Assembly: GCA_020205615.1 (NCBI GenBank) | Contig: JAINUW010000512.1 | Span: forward strand, 248,001 to 312,000 | Direction of reading: 5' to 3' | Length of the DNA: 64,000 nucleotides | Origin: Panax quinquefolius | Lineage: Eukaryota; Streptophyta; Magnoliopsida; Apiales; Araliaceae | In this document: positions 43,241 through 57,500 of the stretch, piece after piece | Position numbering within the stretch: the first letter of the stretch is position 1 | Layout: every line of letters starts with the position of its first letter | Position numbers and translations under genes: made by a program | The notes under the pieces: model-generated | What the model saw: only the letters and a program-made list of their open reading frames with translations | What the model was told of the DNA's origin: nothing | Databases searched by the model: none

Positions 43241-46200
43241 ACCCACGCCTCCGCCTTTAATCGGATCCGCTTTTCCTGCACTCGTGGTCCCAACTCTTCG
43301 AATCGCTGGGTTTGTGACCACCCGTGAATTGTTATCATTTTCTCTCAGATTTTGAACACGAAGTCTCCTCGTCTCGATTTTGCATGAATCGCAAAAAGCT
43401 TCTAAACATCCCCTCGCTCATCATCCGCTTTCAGGTGGTGTTGTTCACAGGAGGTACATTGCCAAATTGTCAGACGCTCTCCTCGCTGGTAAAGTACATA
43501 CATCTCCACGGCCTCATTTACTCCATCGTTAATATTCTCACGACATTCTCAACATCGCCATAAAACAATGGTTAATTAAGGAAATCAATATATCACATAA
43601 TATCCCTATATACTAACCAACTAACAAATAAGCTTAGGTAGGACACACTAGCGAAAGATTTACCTGCCTCTCCCTCCTAGTTCTATTCCCCCGATCTCCG
43701 CCAGAGATCATATCCCTAAGCTCGATACAAACCGTGACGCCCCCAAAATAGGTCCATTCCATCCAACCCATTTCGAAGTCGCCAAATACATGGTACGTAA
43801 ATAACTACAACTTTATTAATACATTTGTCAGCAAAAATACGATAACATATATATTGTGAGTTTAAATACAATTATTGTCTTCTGTACAATAATATACATA
43901 CCCAAATAAATCCTCATCATAATTATTTATACATTATTTTATAAAAATGGTGAGGACTACTAAACAACTCTCTCTATAACCATCATTCCATACCCTACTC
44001 GTGCATTTCGCTACATTCTCGCCTCCCGAGAAGAAAAATGGAATAAAAAAGGAAAAGGGTGAGCTCAACTAGCCCAAAGAAGAATATTATGACTAAGATA
44101 ATATAGAACAAATTATCTTTAGTCTCCAACAGGAAAAATCTAATAGAATACAATAGACAACCCTTTTAAATCAATCTTCGCAATGAAAATAATAATTCAT
44201 TAAAGAGTAAGTAGAATGAAAACTACTATCTTCTATATATGAATTAAAAATGTTCATCGTCGATATTTTATCCCCGTAACATCAATCAATATATATCTCG
44301 AATCAAATATTCATCTTTGCACCGCAGCCAAAGATATTCATCACCGGGTCATGTTCATCTAAACACTGCTCATCTTTGCACTCACGGGCCAAAGATATTA
44401 ATCAATCGATCATGTTCATCTCAACACTGCTCATCTTTGCACTACGGCCAAAGATATTCATCAAGAAATCATTCATCTTTGCACTACATGTGCCAAAGAT
44501 ATTCAAGAATATCATCATTTTAGACCGAGGATGATGAAAATATTTTAAAGGAAACGAATCCAAAGGAAACAAAAGAACAATATTAAGGATTCGTGATTTT
44601 AAACAATCCAAGTTCAAAAATACTTCATAAGTAATCGAGTGAAGTAAAATTCAAGAATGATCAAAACATGGATACAATCAAAGCTAGTATCCGTAATAGA
44701 TATTTTAGACGAAAAGGGAAAATTTTCATTTTCGATGAATAAAGTCAAATGTAATCTCGATTCGATGAATAAGATCAGTATCGTGAATAGTATCGATAGT
44801 ATAAGAACGCTATGACACCAAAAGTTCCAAATTTAATAAAAACTTCAGATCAATATTTCAAAGATAATGATATTGAAGAAATAATATCATTACGAAAAAA
44901 ATAATATCCCTTACTCGAAAAGACAAGATTTCTAGTTGAAACACTAGATATAAGGCTATGACTTGAACTTGCAATCAGATATAGCAATACTCAAAGTATA
45001 CTCAAAATACTCACAAGAATACGCTAGATAATATAGGTAGAGAAAACTTCAGTTTCAATTGTGATTTTCAATTCTAAACCCAAGACCCTATTTATAGAAA
45101 ATGCTAGTAACACCAAAGTAGAAAATTTAATAAATTAATATTAAAATTTTTCCACAACTTCATACGCACACTAACAATCTGAATTCAGCCTCCTAATCAC
45201 ATGTTAAATGAGTTTTCAAAATGAAAAAAATGTTTTTGTAATTAAAATATTTTAAACTTCCAAAAATCAATTATTTTAACTTTGAACTTCAATAATTCAT
45301 AATAAATAGCCCTTTTATCAGTAAAATTCAAATCACGCGATTTTTATAGGAAATTCAATTCTCTACAACTTTGCGTAAGAAAGTTTTTCCAAATTCCAAA
45401 TGTAAATTGACCAAATCCACAAACGGACAATTTTACAGGCTATAATCAAATTTCGATAAATAATTGTGTCCACCAACACACAAAATATGTGTTAAACATT
45501 TAATGCCACAAAATACTCTTCCTCCTCATATACTCATATATCCCACATTCATTATAAAAATATCACCGTTAATATATTATTAAAATAATATATTTAAATG
45601 AATTATTTTATCAGAAAAAGATAAAATATTAATTTTCAATAATTGTCACATTAAAAATGTTCTCCATCTATATCCACATAAAATCAATATTTTCCTCATC
45701 ATATAAATCAATAATTAATTATTCACAAATAATATTACAGAATCACAAGATCTTGGCAACTGTGCCGCTCCTCAGAAAGAGAGGGCTTTCCAATAAGGAT
45801 CTCTCCTACCATCGGGCGCCGCAATTAGGTGATCAAACCTCTCCTTGACAAAACTTTCTAGACATCGCCAATAATGTTTTCTAATAATATTATTCAGATA
45901 ATATGAATTATTGCTTCGATAATGGAAAATAATGCGTAATGTCAATTTATTTAAACAACAAGAATATAAAATATCAACGCAAAGAATTATTGAATCAATA
46001 AAATAAAATATCGAATAGTAATTATCGTAATAATTATTGAGAAAAGGCCTTCTTCACGTAAGAATCAATAATTGGTGCAATACCGTCTGCCATCTACTTG
46101 TTCAACAACGCAGATTAGTGTGTTTTAACCACCGGGTATTCCAACAAGATAACTGTGAATAACTACGCCTGCTATTTATAAACAACTTATATTTGTCGTT

Positions 46201-46463
46201 TTCTTCATCCAATCGCTTTACATTATGGGGCCCACAAAAGATGTCAGGCTGTCTGCATTTAAATATTCTCGACAAGCATTTAATATTCCACCACCAAACG
46301 AATATTCTCCCATAATAATGAATATTTTATAACCACTTGCTTATTCGAAATATTTGCGTGATTTTACCCACAACTATCCACATTAATCAAATCAACCCTT
46401 ACTATTTCAAAATAATAAATAGAGGAAAATAAATTTTATTTATTAATAATTTGGGGTCTTACA

Positions 46464-47441
46464 CTAAAGATAAGGAGAGGTCATCTTCAGCTTCTTCCTT
46501 GTCACCGTCACCATCTAAAGAGTCTATAAGAGATGGATCTACCTTGCCCGAGCTTTTTCGCTTTTACTCGCAAATTTCATATCCTTTCGCATACATATGG
46601 ACGATCTTATTGTTCAATTTCACGGATTTTCTCAGATTCTCACTGGATCTCCTTACTTAAAGTCTTTGATCAATGGCGGACCCAAATCTCTAAGGGCCCG
46701 AGCTCTTTTCGAGCTCTTCTTCAAGCTTTGACGAAGTGCCATATATCTTGCTTCTTTAGTATGGATATTGTTATTTTGCTTTCGCCAAGCTCCGATTAGA
46801 CTTACGATCTTCATTCTTCTTCGTCATTGTGATGACCCGATGAGTGGCCTTCGTGGTTTTTAGTTCTTCTTTGATTTTGTCGATATCCTTCCGGCTTCAT
46901 TCATTGTTGAAGAGAGCAACATCAAGATTGATTCTTTCTTTCACCAACACAGACTTCCGGATGGCGTTATCCCTTCGGGCGTTATCCTCTTCGGCATTCT
47001 CTTTGGCATTCTCTTCGGTATCCTTTTCGGCTTCTTTGTATTTGAGACGGAGACACACGAATTAGCGTTTGCCTGCAGATGACCATTATTAGTCAATCAT
47101 TTCAAATTGATGGGCAGCGAAGTGAATGAATAAATCAAAACTATCGAATTCCTTTAGTCCGTTATTTCATTCCTTCGTCCGTCAGGTCCGTGATGGAATT
47201 GTTGCCGAACCGGAATTTCATTCTATGGCTTGAGCTTCGGTAGTTGAAAACTCTTCAATTGGTACTTCTGTAGAGGTCGGCAAAGATGAACCCTTTATGT
47301 TGCTATTTGATGTTCACCAGATGGGCTTCGGTAAGCCGTATTTTGGGCCTTCATTGGTCTTATTATAATTTCTTTTGTCCTGAACCGATGTCATTTATAG
47401 TTTTCTATTAAACCTCCTGTTTAATAAAAACTAGGGGGCAA
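46464..47441 (+). mobile_element. Family B internal 3' region, copy 2
   Basis: Collinear in reverse with 31552-31897 plus 34421-35173. It includes the inverse of the coiled-coil frame (46500-47150, heavily damaged) and ends in the polypurine tract aataaaaactagggggcaa (47424-47441) directly before the LTR. Its left edge abuts the family A LTR end at 46463. Confidence 0.7.
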
Positions 47442-48061
47442 TGTTGGGTCGTGATATTTCTCCTATTGGGCCGAATGGATTGGGCCTACATATTCAGTTA
47501 GTCCATTGGGTCTTCACTATTGGGTGTTGACATTATTGGATCTAGTCACTTTATTATCTTTGTTAAGTCCTTCTAATATCGGACCAAATCAGTGGGTCGA
47601 CCCATCATATATTTAAATATCTTCACTGGGTTACAACCTGATGATGATGACAAAGATATGGCCAATCGATATATTACATGGCATTAATAAGGATTGAACA
47701 GTTGGCCAGCGGTGGATAGAGGGGATGGGATTAACAGGTGTCAGGAGGGTCATTGGCACGGTAAACCAGGTCCTGTAGTATATCATAGCAAGAAGGTCTT
47801 CACAAAGAGGTATGTTAACGTTCTCATACACATTCTCATTCATAATCACATACACACAATCGAAAATTATTATCTCTCTCAAGATACTAGACATTACATC
47901 CTCCATCGTTAACCTTGTGAACACGTTCTTATGCACTCTCACACCGAAGCTATCCTCGATTTGAACAAAAGTCGCCAAGCTTGTGGTGTTTATCGTGTTT
48001 ACTGTGCAGGATCAGGGCGTCTTACGTGATTGGGACGTGGCAGAAGATCTTGGTGTTAACA
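47442..48061 (+). mobile_element. Family B LTR, copy 2 (3' LTR)
   Basis: TGTTGGGTCGTGATATTTC...GATCTTGGTGTTAACA: TG...CA ends, preceded by a polypurine tract. About 620 bp, slightly longer than copy 1 (595 bp), with many small indels between them. Confidence 0.75.
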
Positions 48062-48243
48062 GTAATAATTAGTAGTACTTCATAGTTAGTTTATAATTTT
48101 TATGTTTGTTTGTATCAAAATTAAATAACTTTATATCAATTTTGAGTTTTAAGATTTTATACGTTGATTTTTAAAAGTGAAAATATATCTCTAATTTTAG
48201 AATAGAGGGAGTATAAAACTGCATAAATTTAACCGTCCTTCTA

Positions 48244-48555
48244 CGTGGACCGGGGATTCCAACCGGTCTAGCGATCGATCCATTTTATTTTTTTTTGTTT
48301 TGACTCCCAAAAAATGTATAGTATTTTTTTAATTGAAATTTTTATAAATTTAGTGATTTTGGTGTAATTTAGATACATATAAAAAACAGTGTTGTACAAT
48401 ATGTGTAACAATACTTTTTATATGTATTCAAATTACACCAAAATCACTGTATTTTATAAATTTTCCAATTAAAAAAATACTATATTTTTTGGGAGTCAAA
48501 ACAAAAATAAATAAATTTTGGACCGGTCGACTAAACCGGTCGGAATCCCGCGTGG
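48244..48555. mobile_element. Palindromic MITE, copy 1
   Basis: Ends cgtggaccggggattcc (48244) and ggaatcccgcgtgg (48555) are inverted. The arms pair over about 120 bases each (gactcccaaaaaatgtatag... with ...ctatattttttgggagtc; gtgattttggtgtaatt with aattacaccaaaatcac), around a short AT-rich centre. No coding capacity. Confidence 0.75.
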
Positions 48556-48609
48556 CTCAAGACTTATTGTAAATTTATTTATTTAAAAGGACATAAAAAT
48601 AAGAATAAG

Positions 48610-48898
48610 TCTAGCCGGACAGGAAATTGGGACCGGAAAATTGGACCGGTCCAATTTTTTTTATTATTTTATTGTGACTATCAAAAAATGTATAGTATTT
48701 ATTCCAACATGAATTTTTACAAAATATAGTGACTGTATAATCCTGTATTTGTATTTGTATATGTATCTAAATTACACTTAAAATACTATATTTTATAAAA
48801 ATTTCTGTAGGAATAAATACTATATATTTTTTGAAAGTCAAGCAAAAAAAAAATAAAAAAAAAATAAAATGAAAATGTCCAATAAAGCTGTCCGTGTA
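48610..48898. mobile_element. Palindromic MITE, copy 2 (related)
   Basis: Ends agccggacag (48610) and ctgtccgtg (48898) are inverted. The arms share the 'aaaaaatgtatagtattt...aatttttacaaaatatagtga' sequence with copy 1, so both derive from one family. It begins with the ggaccggaaaattggaccggtcc palindrome also found at 27916. Confidence 0.65.
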
Positions 48899-48899
48899 G

Positions 48900-50081
48900 C
48901 ATTATTCTAAAAATAATAGACGGAATGTATACATAATTAGAGAAAAGAAAATGGAGTAAATAGTTGGCAGGCAATAAATAAGTACAATTATGGAAATAAA
49001 TAATCAGTTCAGTAATTGTGCGTAAAGACTATAATAAGTACAATAAATGTGCATGGTAAATGAGCCGTAAAAGGTGCATTAACTAAAAAAAAAATGATAA
49101 CGAATATATTAAATGTAGAGATATTACAATGTTTTTAAACAGTATAATGATAATGAATATATTAAGGAAATTGATATTTGTATATTATTTTTGATAGTTT
49201 TACACGTATAATTCATATATTAGTCAATAAAAATTCGACAAATCAGCTAATATGTGGGCTATACATGTAAAAATGTCAAAAAATAATATGAAAATATCAA
49301 TTTTCTATATAAAATATAGAATAAATGTAGAGATACTACAATATTTTTGGAAAACTGATATTTTCATACATGTTTTTGATATTTATACATAATTTTTTGT
49401 AACTTGAGAAGAAAGTGACTTGCATCTTCAAGGAACAACATAAAAATATAAAAAATTCACGTGAAAATAATGCACCTTTATTTTGTAAGCAGCAAAATGA
49501 TTAAGTGTCGAATTATAATTAATATTATACTATATATGAATGAATTTAATAATTATAAAAATTTAATAATTATAATTAGTCCTTATTACTATTTTGAGTT
49601 GTCCCATGTTAAATATTTTATTTCTTTTAATAACCAAACTTTTACATATTTTTTTCTATTATGCCCGTAGCATTAAATATCTCATACTTTTTTTATTTTA
49701 ATTCTCTCTCCATATTAATGACATTATTATGTGCAATTTTATTATTTTATTCTTCTTTTTAATATGCGTAAAAAATCCACCGGGAGACGGAGGGAGTACT
49801 ATTTTACACATAATTATATATATATATTTATTATATTTAATCTTTTATACCGAAAACATCATTTCAAGAGGTAACGTACAGTAACCTCAGAACTCAGAAG
49901 TACTACCGGTATGTTTATGCGTTATATATAATATCCCCGCCACCAGCACACCACTATCCACTATTGTTTGTAGGTATCTCCTTCATCCCTTTGTTTTTAA
50001 CGGTCTCAACAATTTCTATCTCTGTCTTTTTCTCTATCCTACCTTCTTCTCGTTCACCACCAAAGCTCGATCATCTCTGCG

Positions 50082-50123
<42 letters not shown>

Positions 50124-50208
50124 CATTTAGAAGTACTAAAAACAGAGAGAATTGAAGATTTTTAGAGTGGGAAAAGTGAAGCCCTAGAATAATTGTTATT
50201 AAGAAAGA
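48900..50208 (+). promoter_or_regulatory. NAPRT 5' flank and leader
   Basis: AT-rich intergenic DNA with a possible MITE end (ggagacggagggagtact, 49785), then the CT-rich leader. A (TA)n array of 18 units (50087-50122) lies about 90 bases before the start codon, inside the likely transcribed leader. Confidence 0.4.
50087..50122. repeat. (TA)18 microsatellite just before NAPRT
   Basis: An uninterrupted dinucleotide tract between the CT-rich leader and the start codon at 50209. Confidence 0.95.
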
Positions 50209-51508
50209 ATGGACGGCAAAGCTAACGGCCTGAAAGCTGAAGAGAATCGGCCAGGGGTTATACCTGGACCGACCAATCCAATGGTGACACCTATGCTTAC
50301 AGATCTCTATCAGTTCACTATGGCCTATGCTTACTGGAAAGCCGGCAAGCATAACGAGCGTGCTGTGTGGGTCTCCTATTTTATCTCTCACAATAACCAA
50401 AATTGCTTCTTTTATTTAATCCTTTGTTCATTTGATGGAGTTGTTGTTAATGGATTATACATTATAGTAAATTTGATTGGCATACAGTTTTGATTATTAA
50501 ACATGACTAAGCATGCCATCAAACTGGTTAGGATTGACAATTCAATTGGTATAAGGTTGTTTATTTGGGAAATTTGCCTGCAAATCAGTTTTTCTTTCCC
50601 TAAGAATTTTGTGGAAGCTTTAGCTTAGATATCTCATAGTTTTACTATAAAGAGTTGCTGAGTATTGATTTCCAAGTAAAGGTAAGATATATGAGAAGAT
50701 AAACTGTAATTTCTGTTTTGACGATCCAGTATGTTAGAAAAGTTGAATTGAATAATAAAGCTTAGTTTCCACCCTCAAAACTGATTTAGGTTATTTAACT
50801 ATATTTATAGTTGGGAATAGATTTAGATTTGTTTAAGTCAAGCAATTACCTATTTGAGAATGGATAATGATGAAAGAGTTAAATGGGCGAAATGGTATTG
50901 TTTTAAGTTTTAATTAACCAAATTGTTTTGTTGATCATATATGGTCATCTTTTTGATAAAGCCTTTTGAATGAATGAAAAATGTGAATTTCAGAGTTCTA
51001 ATTATTGGCAGCTAGGAAGTGAATGTTCATCATGATTTGTTTCAGAGACTCTAATTGTGTTAATTGTATGCTTTAAAATTTTGGAGCTGATTATTTTCGT
51101 TTTCATAAACTCTAATATGTTTCAGGTTTGATTTATATTTCCGGAAAAACCCCTTTGGCGGTGAATATACAGTTTTTGCTGGTCTAGAAGAATGCATTAG
51201 GTTCATTGCTAACTTTAAATTTACGGAAGAAGAGATTGCTTTTATACAGGCATCTTTGCCTCCTACATGTGAGGTAAATCAATTAAGTATAATCAATTGT
51301 TGTGCAGTCGTAATAAATTGTTCATTCATAATCTCTCTGGCATAGATAATGAAGTGAGAAATAGTGCAGAATATGAAATATGACTTTGGAGTTTTGCTAA
51401 CAAAAGAATTGTTAAAGTAACATGCTATTTGCAGAAATTTTTGACAATGCCTAGCTGAATGAACAGAGTTATAATGATGTGGATTGTTGCTAAAGGATGT
51501 TAGTGTCC

Positions 51509-51539
<31 letters not shown>

Positions 51540-54500
51540 AATGTGTTCAAATGTACAAATGTATTACGATCTAAAGTTATTGGCTGGTGACGTAAGTAGG
51601 CATTGTAATTAACTTTGCGTGAAGACAGGATACCACCTTGACGCTCAAAAGTTGAGAGCTTCTTTGTTAATTATCTTGTGCAACGACATGCATATGGTAT
51701 ACCATGCAATGGTATGTAGCTTTTTCATATTCATGCATACTTGCAAATCACCTGAGAGTTAAGTTACATGAACTTGGATAGAGTGTCTGGTCGGACTTAG
51801 ATGGAGTGTCCGGTCAGATATGGGTATTTTGAAGAATCCGACATCGGTACCCTTCGATTTTGCAAATTTTTACACTAAAATGAAGTGTTCAACACCCATA
51901 CTCTTGTGAAAAGTGAAGAGTAGCAAAGTCTGATGAAGACATGCAGGCTTAATGGTCTGAGCTTTGCACTGAAGTTGAAACATATTTGATTTAACGGAAG
52001 ATGGATCCATGATACTGCGGAACGGAAAAATAAAAGAAGCCGATTCTATTCTTTCTCTGCACCGAGTATATAGTCAAGTTTCATTTTGACCCTCATATAA
52101 CATTAATCAAAAGTGCTCCTATGTTAAATAAGAATTCCATTTTTTGAAGGACATAACTTTCTGATAGTCTGTAGTTTTTGTTATGCTGGTGTACTTCTAA
52201 ACTGCACTTAAGACATATTTCTCCTGTTTTGTAATCTATATACTCAGTGACTCTGCTAGTTGAGTAAGAGTTCATCAATCACTTTCTACTGATGTGCTGT
52301 AGGATGGCTTCTATGATTATCTTAGAGAAGTTGATTGTTCTGATGTTGAAGTATATGCCTTTCCTGAGGGGTCAGTTGTCTTCCCAAAGGTGCCCTTGAT
52401 GAGGGTTGAAGGGCCGGTAGCTGTAAGTATGCATGTTATGATTTATTTAATTGTTGAGAAGCTTCTCAGCTCTTTCCCTCTCTCTCAATCGTTATAACGA
52501 AATGCACATCTCAGTGTTAATTTTTTCTTTTATCAATATACTTGCTAAAGTCTCTGGTGTTTTTTTAGGTGGTTCAACTGCTAGAGACTCCATACGTAAA
52601 TCTTATAAATTATGCTTCACTTGTTGCTACAAATGCTGCAAGGCATCGTTTTGTTGCTGGGAAGTCCAAACTTCTTCTTGAGTTTGGGCTTCGACGGGCA
52701 CAGGTAGTCTATATAACAATTATTAATTATTATTTAAATGCTCATTTAAGTAATTAATTACAAAAGATTATATTCTTTTGCATGTAGGGCCCTGATGGTG
52801 GAATAAGTGCATCAAAGTATTGCTACCTTGGAGGATTTGATGCTACAAGGTGATCCTGTTAAAACTATTTTCCCACTACAATTCTGGGGTTGTCAGTCTT
52901 ACTGTTTCTTCTTTTATATCCAGAATTTATCACTTGTTTCTCTTGCACATTCTTTACCTTTAGTTGAGAACTTCATTTCTTCCACTATTCTTTGTGAATC
53001 TTTTGGTAGGATATTTCGTTATGCAAAATATATTATGGAGTCAAAACAGTGTAATAAATGAGTCTTTATTTTTGGGTATTATTTCATGACTTGTTACAAT
53101 TGTAAAGAGAAATTGGTTTGGATAATCTTACGGGATGTGATGCAAAGAAGATTTGAAGTTTCGACGGCCCTTCTAAAGCTTGAGATGAGCTTGATGCAAA
53201 GTAGTCTTCAGCTGGACTCCTTTACCATTGAACTTGACTCTATTGAAAACTAACTGTTCCAGTCTATTTTGCCTCACTTTCTATCAACAAGTAATCCACT
53301 ATGTGTCTAGGCCAAGAAGCTACACTCATTTATATTGAACTAAATGCTTTCCTTACTTTGTGTTTGTCAACATATATACCTATATGTGTTTGCCTTCTAG
53401 TATATGTCTAACATGTTACCAAACAATCATGTTTGTCTTCTGTCTTCTCACTCTCCCTCTCTCTTTATGCGTTTATACAATTATTTTGAATTTTCTCTAT
53501 ATTTGTCTCTGTTCTAAAAATCGGCCTCGCTTTAAGCGCTAAAGCGGGGGCTCAAGCGCGCGCCTAAGGCCAAATCCCAAAAAAAGCGGGCTAGAAAGGG
53601 GCCTAGGCAGAGTTTTTTTTTAAAAAAATTACTACAAAAAAAATCTTGATATATTTATTTTTCTAATGATTTTTCATATTCTTAATGCAAGTTGTAGCAT
53701 ATCAAATCACAATAAGAAATAAACAAGATTAAGTCAAAATGGATAATTTTATTATAGTTGTAATTTTTTGAACTTGTACCAACTTGAAATTCTATAAATG
53801 ATGATACATTTGTAATATTTAGTTTAATTCAATATAATTCTTAAATTTATGTTTAGTTTCTTAAGTTTTAATATTGAATTGAATTCTTAAAATTTTAAAT
53901 TTATTATTTAATACCAATTTTGTTTATGAATAAAACTAATACGTCAAAGATATGTTAGTCATACTTAGTATATGGTATTTGTCATTTTCTTTATGTCCTC
54001 AATTTTGAAAATTACACAAATTAAAATAATTTCATAATTAATAATATCAAATGTCTCATTCAATAAACTTCACACTAATTTTTAAAAATAACATTTATTT
54101 AAATTTTTGAGAGAGAAGAAATACGTATATAATTATATATATGAAGATATTAAGATACTTCTTACTAGTTACTAGAGTAACACTAATTCTATAATTTAAT
54201 TATTTCAAGCAATGGATATATATCTTACTACTTAAGTGCAATTACTACTAATTCTATAATTTAATTATTATTTTTATTATAGATTATTTTGCTTTATATT
54301 ATTGTTTTGTCAGAATAATGTAAGATAAAATATTAAAATTGTCTTAAAATAAAAAATCCCGCCTAGGCCCCCCAGGCGCTAGGCCCCCCCTGGCCGCCCG
54401 CCTCCCGTCTAGCGCCTTTTAGAATATGTTGGTTGTCGATTTTGCCAAACCATTTTTTGACTAATATCATTTGCTTCTGCTTGTATTGTCGGTGTTCCCC

Positions 54501-57500
54501 ATGCTGCTGATGTAAGCTTCCCCAAACAATATATGTTTTCATGTTATGTTTGATTTTTCTAATATATGTAGTTTTTATTCGGTGCTTATAAGTGATAGAT
54601 AAATGCACCTCACTAGTTTATTATCTAGGCAATTATGCTTATGCCCAAACAGTATGGGCTGGTGCATTATTAATTTAACCCTATATATTGCTTGGGAAAG
54701 TTGTGCTTGTGCCCTGAATGGTACAAGGCCTTGGCTCAGTGATTTCAACATTAATTTTTGATAATCTCAATACTTCGAACTATTATCGCTGATATGATGG
54801 TTATCAGAACCCATTAAAGTGAACCAACATCTAAACCTCGTACTCAGTTGCTGAAGTTTTTTTAACTAAATAGAGTACTTGGCTTGTAGCTGTGACTATG
54901 GTGCTTATAGATGCAAGTCTTAAGTCTAATACATTTGGAGGTTCACTTCTTCTTTTTTACCCAGAAAAACTAAAGGAAGACAATTTGTGCATGGATCTTT
55001 GTCAAACGAGGGTGATATTACAAACAATAAATTAGTGACATAATAAAAAGGAGAAGAAAGTCATACATTCTTATTAAGAATACCTGAGCATGGTGTTAAT
55101 CTTCTGTATAGTTGGTTGTTGAAACCATCAGAAGCAAAGAATCTTCATGGTCTCTACTTCCATTGTTGATCTGCCATATACGCTAGAAGATGTAGTCTAC
55201 CACTGGTCTTCTTTATCAATGTTACTATATATAAATTGTCTTAAAACATGTAATCACCCGATATCAGATATGATATGATGCAAAGGGATATTTTTTGTAT
55301 CCATGTGAATAGAAGTATTTTAGTCAAATTTTCTATCCATTCTTTCTTATCCAGTGAATTACCAATCAGAATACCTATTGGTGTAGATCAATTATACCTA
55401 TTGGTGTAGGTCATGTACCTCATCCCTATTTTCTGTTGTGTCACAGCAATGTTGCAGCTGGGAGATTATTTGGAATACCTCTCCGTGGAACGCATTCCCA
55501 TGCTTTTGTCAGCTCATTCATGGTTGGTAATTATGATACATTTCTTACCTAAAGACTTGAAATTTTTTAATTGCATATCTTGATGTGATGCTTTAAGTAG
55601 CTTAAACGTTTTGCTTGTATCTCCGTATCATCAGTTTTGTTGAAGTTTATATTGTTTTGGTTTAGTGACAACCTTTTATTTCTAATGTTACTCTGCATCA
55701 CTATATATGGTTGTTGTTAATTCAGTAAAGAAGAGATGGAAATAAGCTGTACTTCAACATTTGTATGTATGATTTAGATATTAGAAACTTTTGTGATGCC
55801 AGTGATGCCATATTAATCTGTAACTTTTGTTAGGTTCTAATCCAAGAAGCACAGATGGGTGTGGGGATAAGGGTGCGCGACACGGGGATACGAGGGAAAA
55901 ATGGGGATAAGACACATTTAATTATTATATATATATGTACAAAATTATATATATGATAAAAAAAATTACAAAATTAAATACTATATGCTAATACATGTAT
56001 ATTATCATGGTCTATTTAATTTATTTTTTAAATAGAAATGATTAAATCTTTAAATTTAAAGGTTCAGCTATGTTTGGTAAAAGGATGGATTCTTTGCTAT
56101 TGTTCTGTATTCATGTATGACTTCTGGCTTGAGATTAATTAGTTCTCTTATTTATTCTACTGATTTGCAGAGCCCTGATGAGATTGTAGAGAAGTCACTC
56201 CATAGTTCTGATGGCTCAAGTGTTTGCGAGGATTTTGTTAGTCTAGTGCAGACATGGTTAAATAAAATTAAGGTGTGGTGAATTCCATTGACTGTTCTCT
56301 GTTAACTGTTTCTTGTACGTCATATCCACTAATGTACATAAAATTCTATCAATTATCCTAATTGTTCATTGAATCTTTAGCTGTATTCAAAAATTAGCTT
56401 TGGATGCTTTGAGTATCACATTCAAGTGCATCAAGTTTATTCACTTCCCTTTCTTATCTTCTCTGTGTTCCACAAAAAAGAGTTCAATTTGCAAACTTTA
56501 CAAGTTTTAAGATATATTTTAGTTTAGTAGTGATGAGATGATAATAGAATTGTGATGGCAAACTTGAGGACGTTATGTCATTTTATACAACCATCAAAAG
56601 AAACTTAACTCTTTTTTTGGAATATTTTTTTTTGAGAAATGAGACATTTTGTTGAATGGAGGGAGTATTATATTTCAATTTGTGGCTTCTCATTGTTAGT
56701 TTTCCTGATTTTAAGACAACACTTGCATATGTGCAATTCAAACATGATTTTGGAATACAGCAGAAAACTTGTCTTCCATGATGATGTTTAAAAAAAGTTT
56801 AAAATGTAACACATCACACTTTGATAATCAGCACAACCCTAATAAACCAAAGCACTAAACTCCCTTACCGGCTTACATCTAATAGACTGGAAATAAAAGA
56901 AATCGACAAAAATCTTAAAATTACGATAGAGTTTTTTAGGATCCTGAAACATGCGGTTAACGAACCCAAAATCAAACCAAAGTGTATTTATCTTGGTAGC
57001 TAAGCACGGATTCTGAGGTAATATTTTGATAATTGATTTGATTTACGGTTTGAAAGTTATGGTCTCTGGAATTTTTCCATAAAACCAGCACTGTAACTAA
57101 TACCAGTTAGCCCCAAAATCAACACTGTTTGGACTTGTTTCGGTCCAGCCGTCCCACAGATTCTTGAGAAACATGTGCTACATCACCTACATGACTGAAT
57201 AAAACGTTGAAGAGAACAAAAACAGTTGGTAGTTGTGATACTTCCCTTTCTCAGTTTTTACAATGTGAAACAGGCGTACAGCTAAATGTTAAGAAAGTAA
57301 ATTCAGTCACTTTCTTTTCTAACAATAATCATGTCATCAAATGTTTTGCATTATATGCATTCACACCATGAAAAATTTGAATCCCTTGAGTTCATTCCCT
57401 TTCCCGGCTTCATTCTGAACAGAAAGAACAGCCAGTTAGAGTTTAGAGCTCTTCTCCTTTTCCTGCCTTCATTCATAACCAAAGAAAGAAGTACAAAAGA

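Larger units (their letters stand above)
39355..46463 (-). mobile_element. Family A Ty3/gypsy element (A1), minus orientation, deleted
   Basis: Left LTR fragment 39355-40704 (only its distal half), internal region 40705-43734, right LTR 43735-46463. On the minus strand the order is right LTR (5'), a primer-site-like TTGTATCGAGCTTAGG next to it (compare GGTATCAGAGCTTAGG of initiator tRNA-Met sites), gag, a zinc knuckle, the RT C-terminus, the pol C-terminus, a polypurine tract (aaggagggaggt) and the 3' LTR (TGTAAGACCCC). About half of pol (RNase H and integrase core) is missing, and the left LTR lacks its first half where it meets the A2 LTR. Confidence 0.75.

Noticed and set aside
43324..43563. 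Plus-strand open frame in the gypsy interior
   Set aside because: Antisense to the gag region; no family resemblance.
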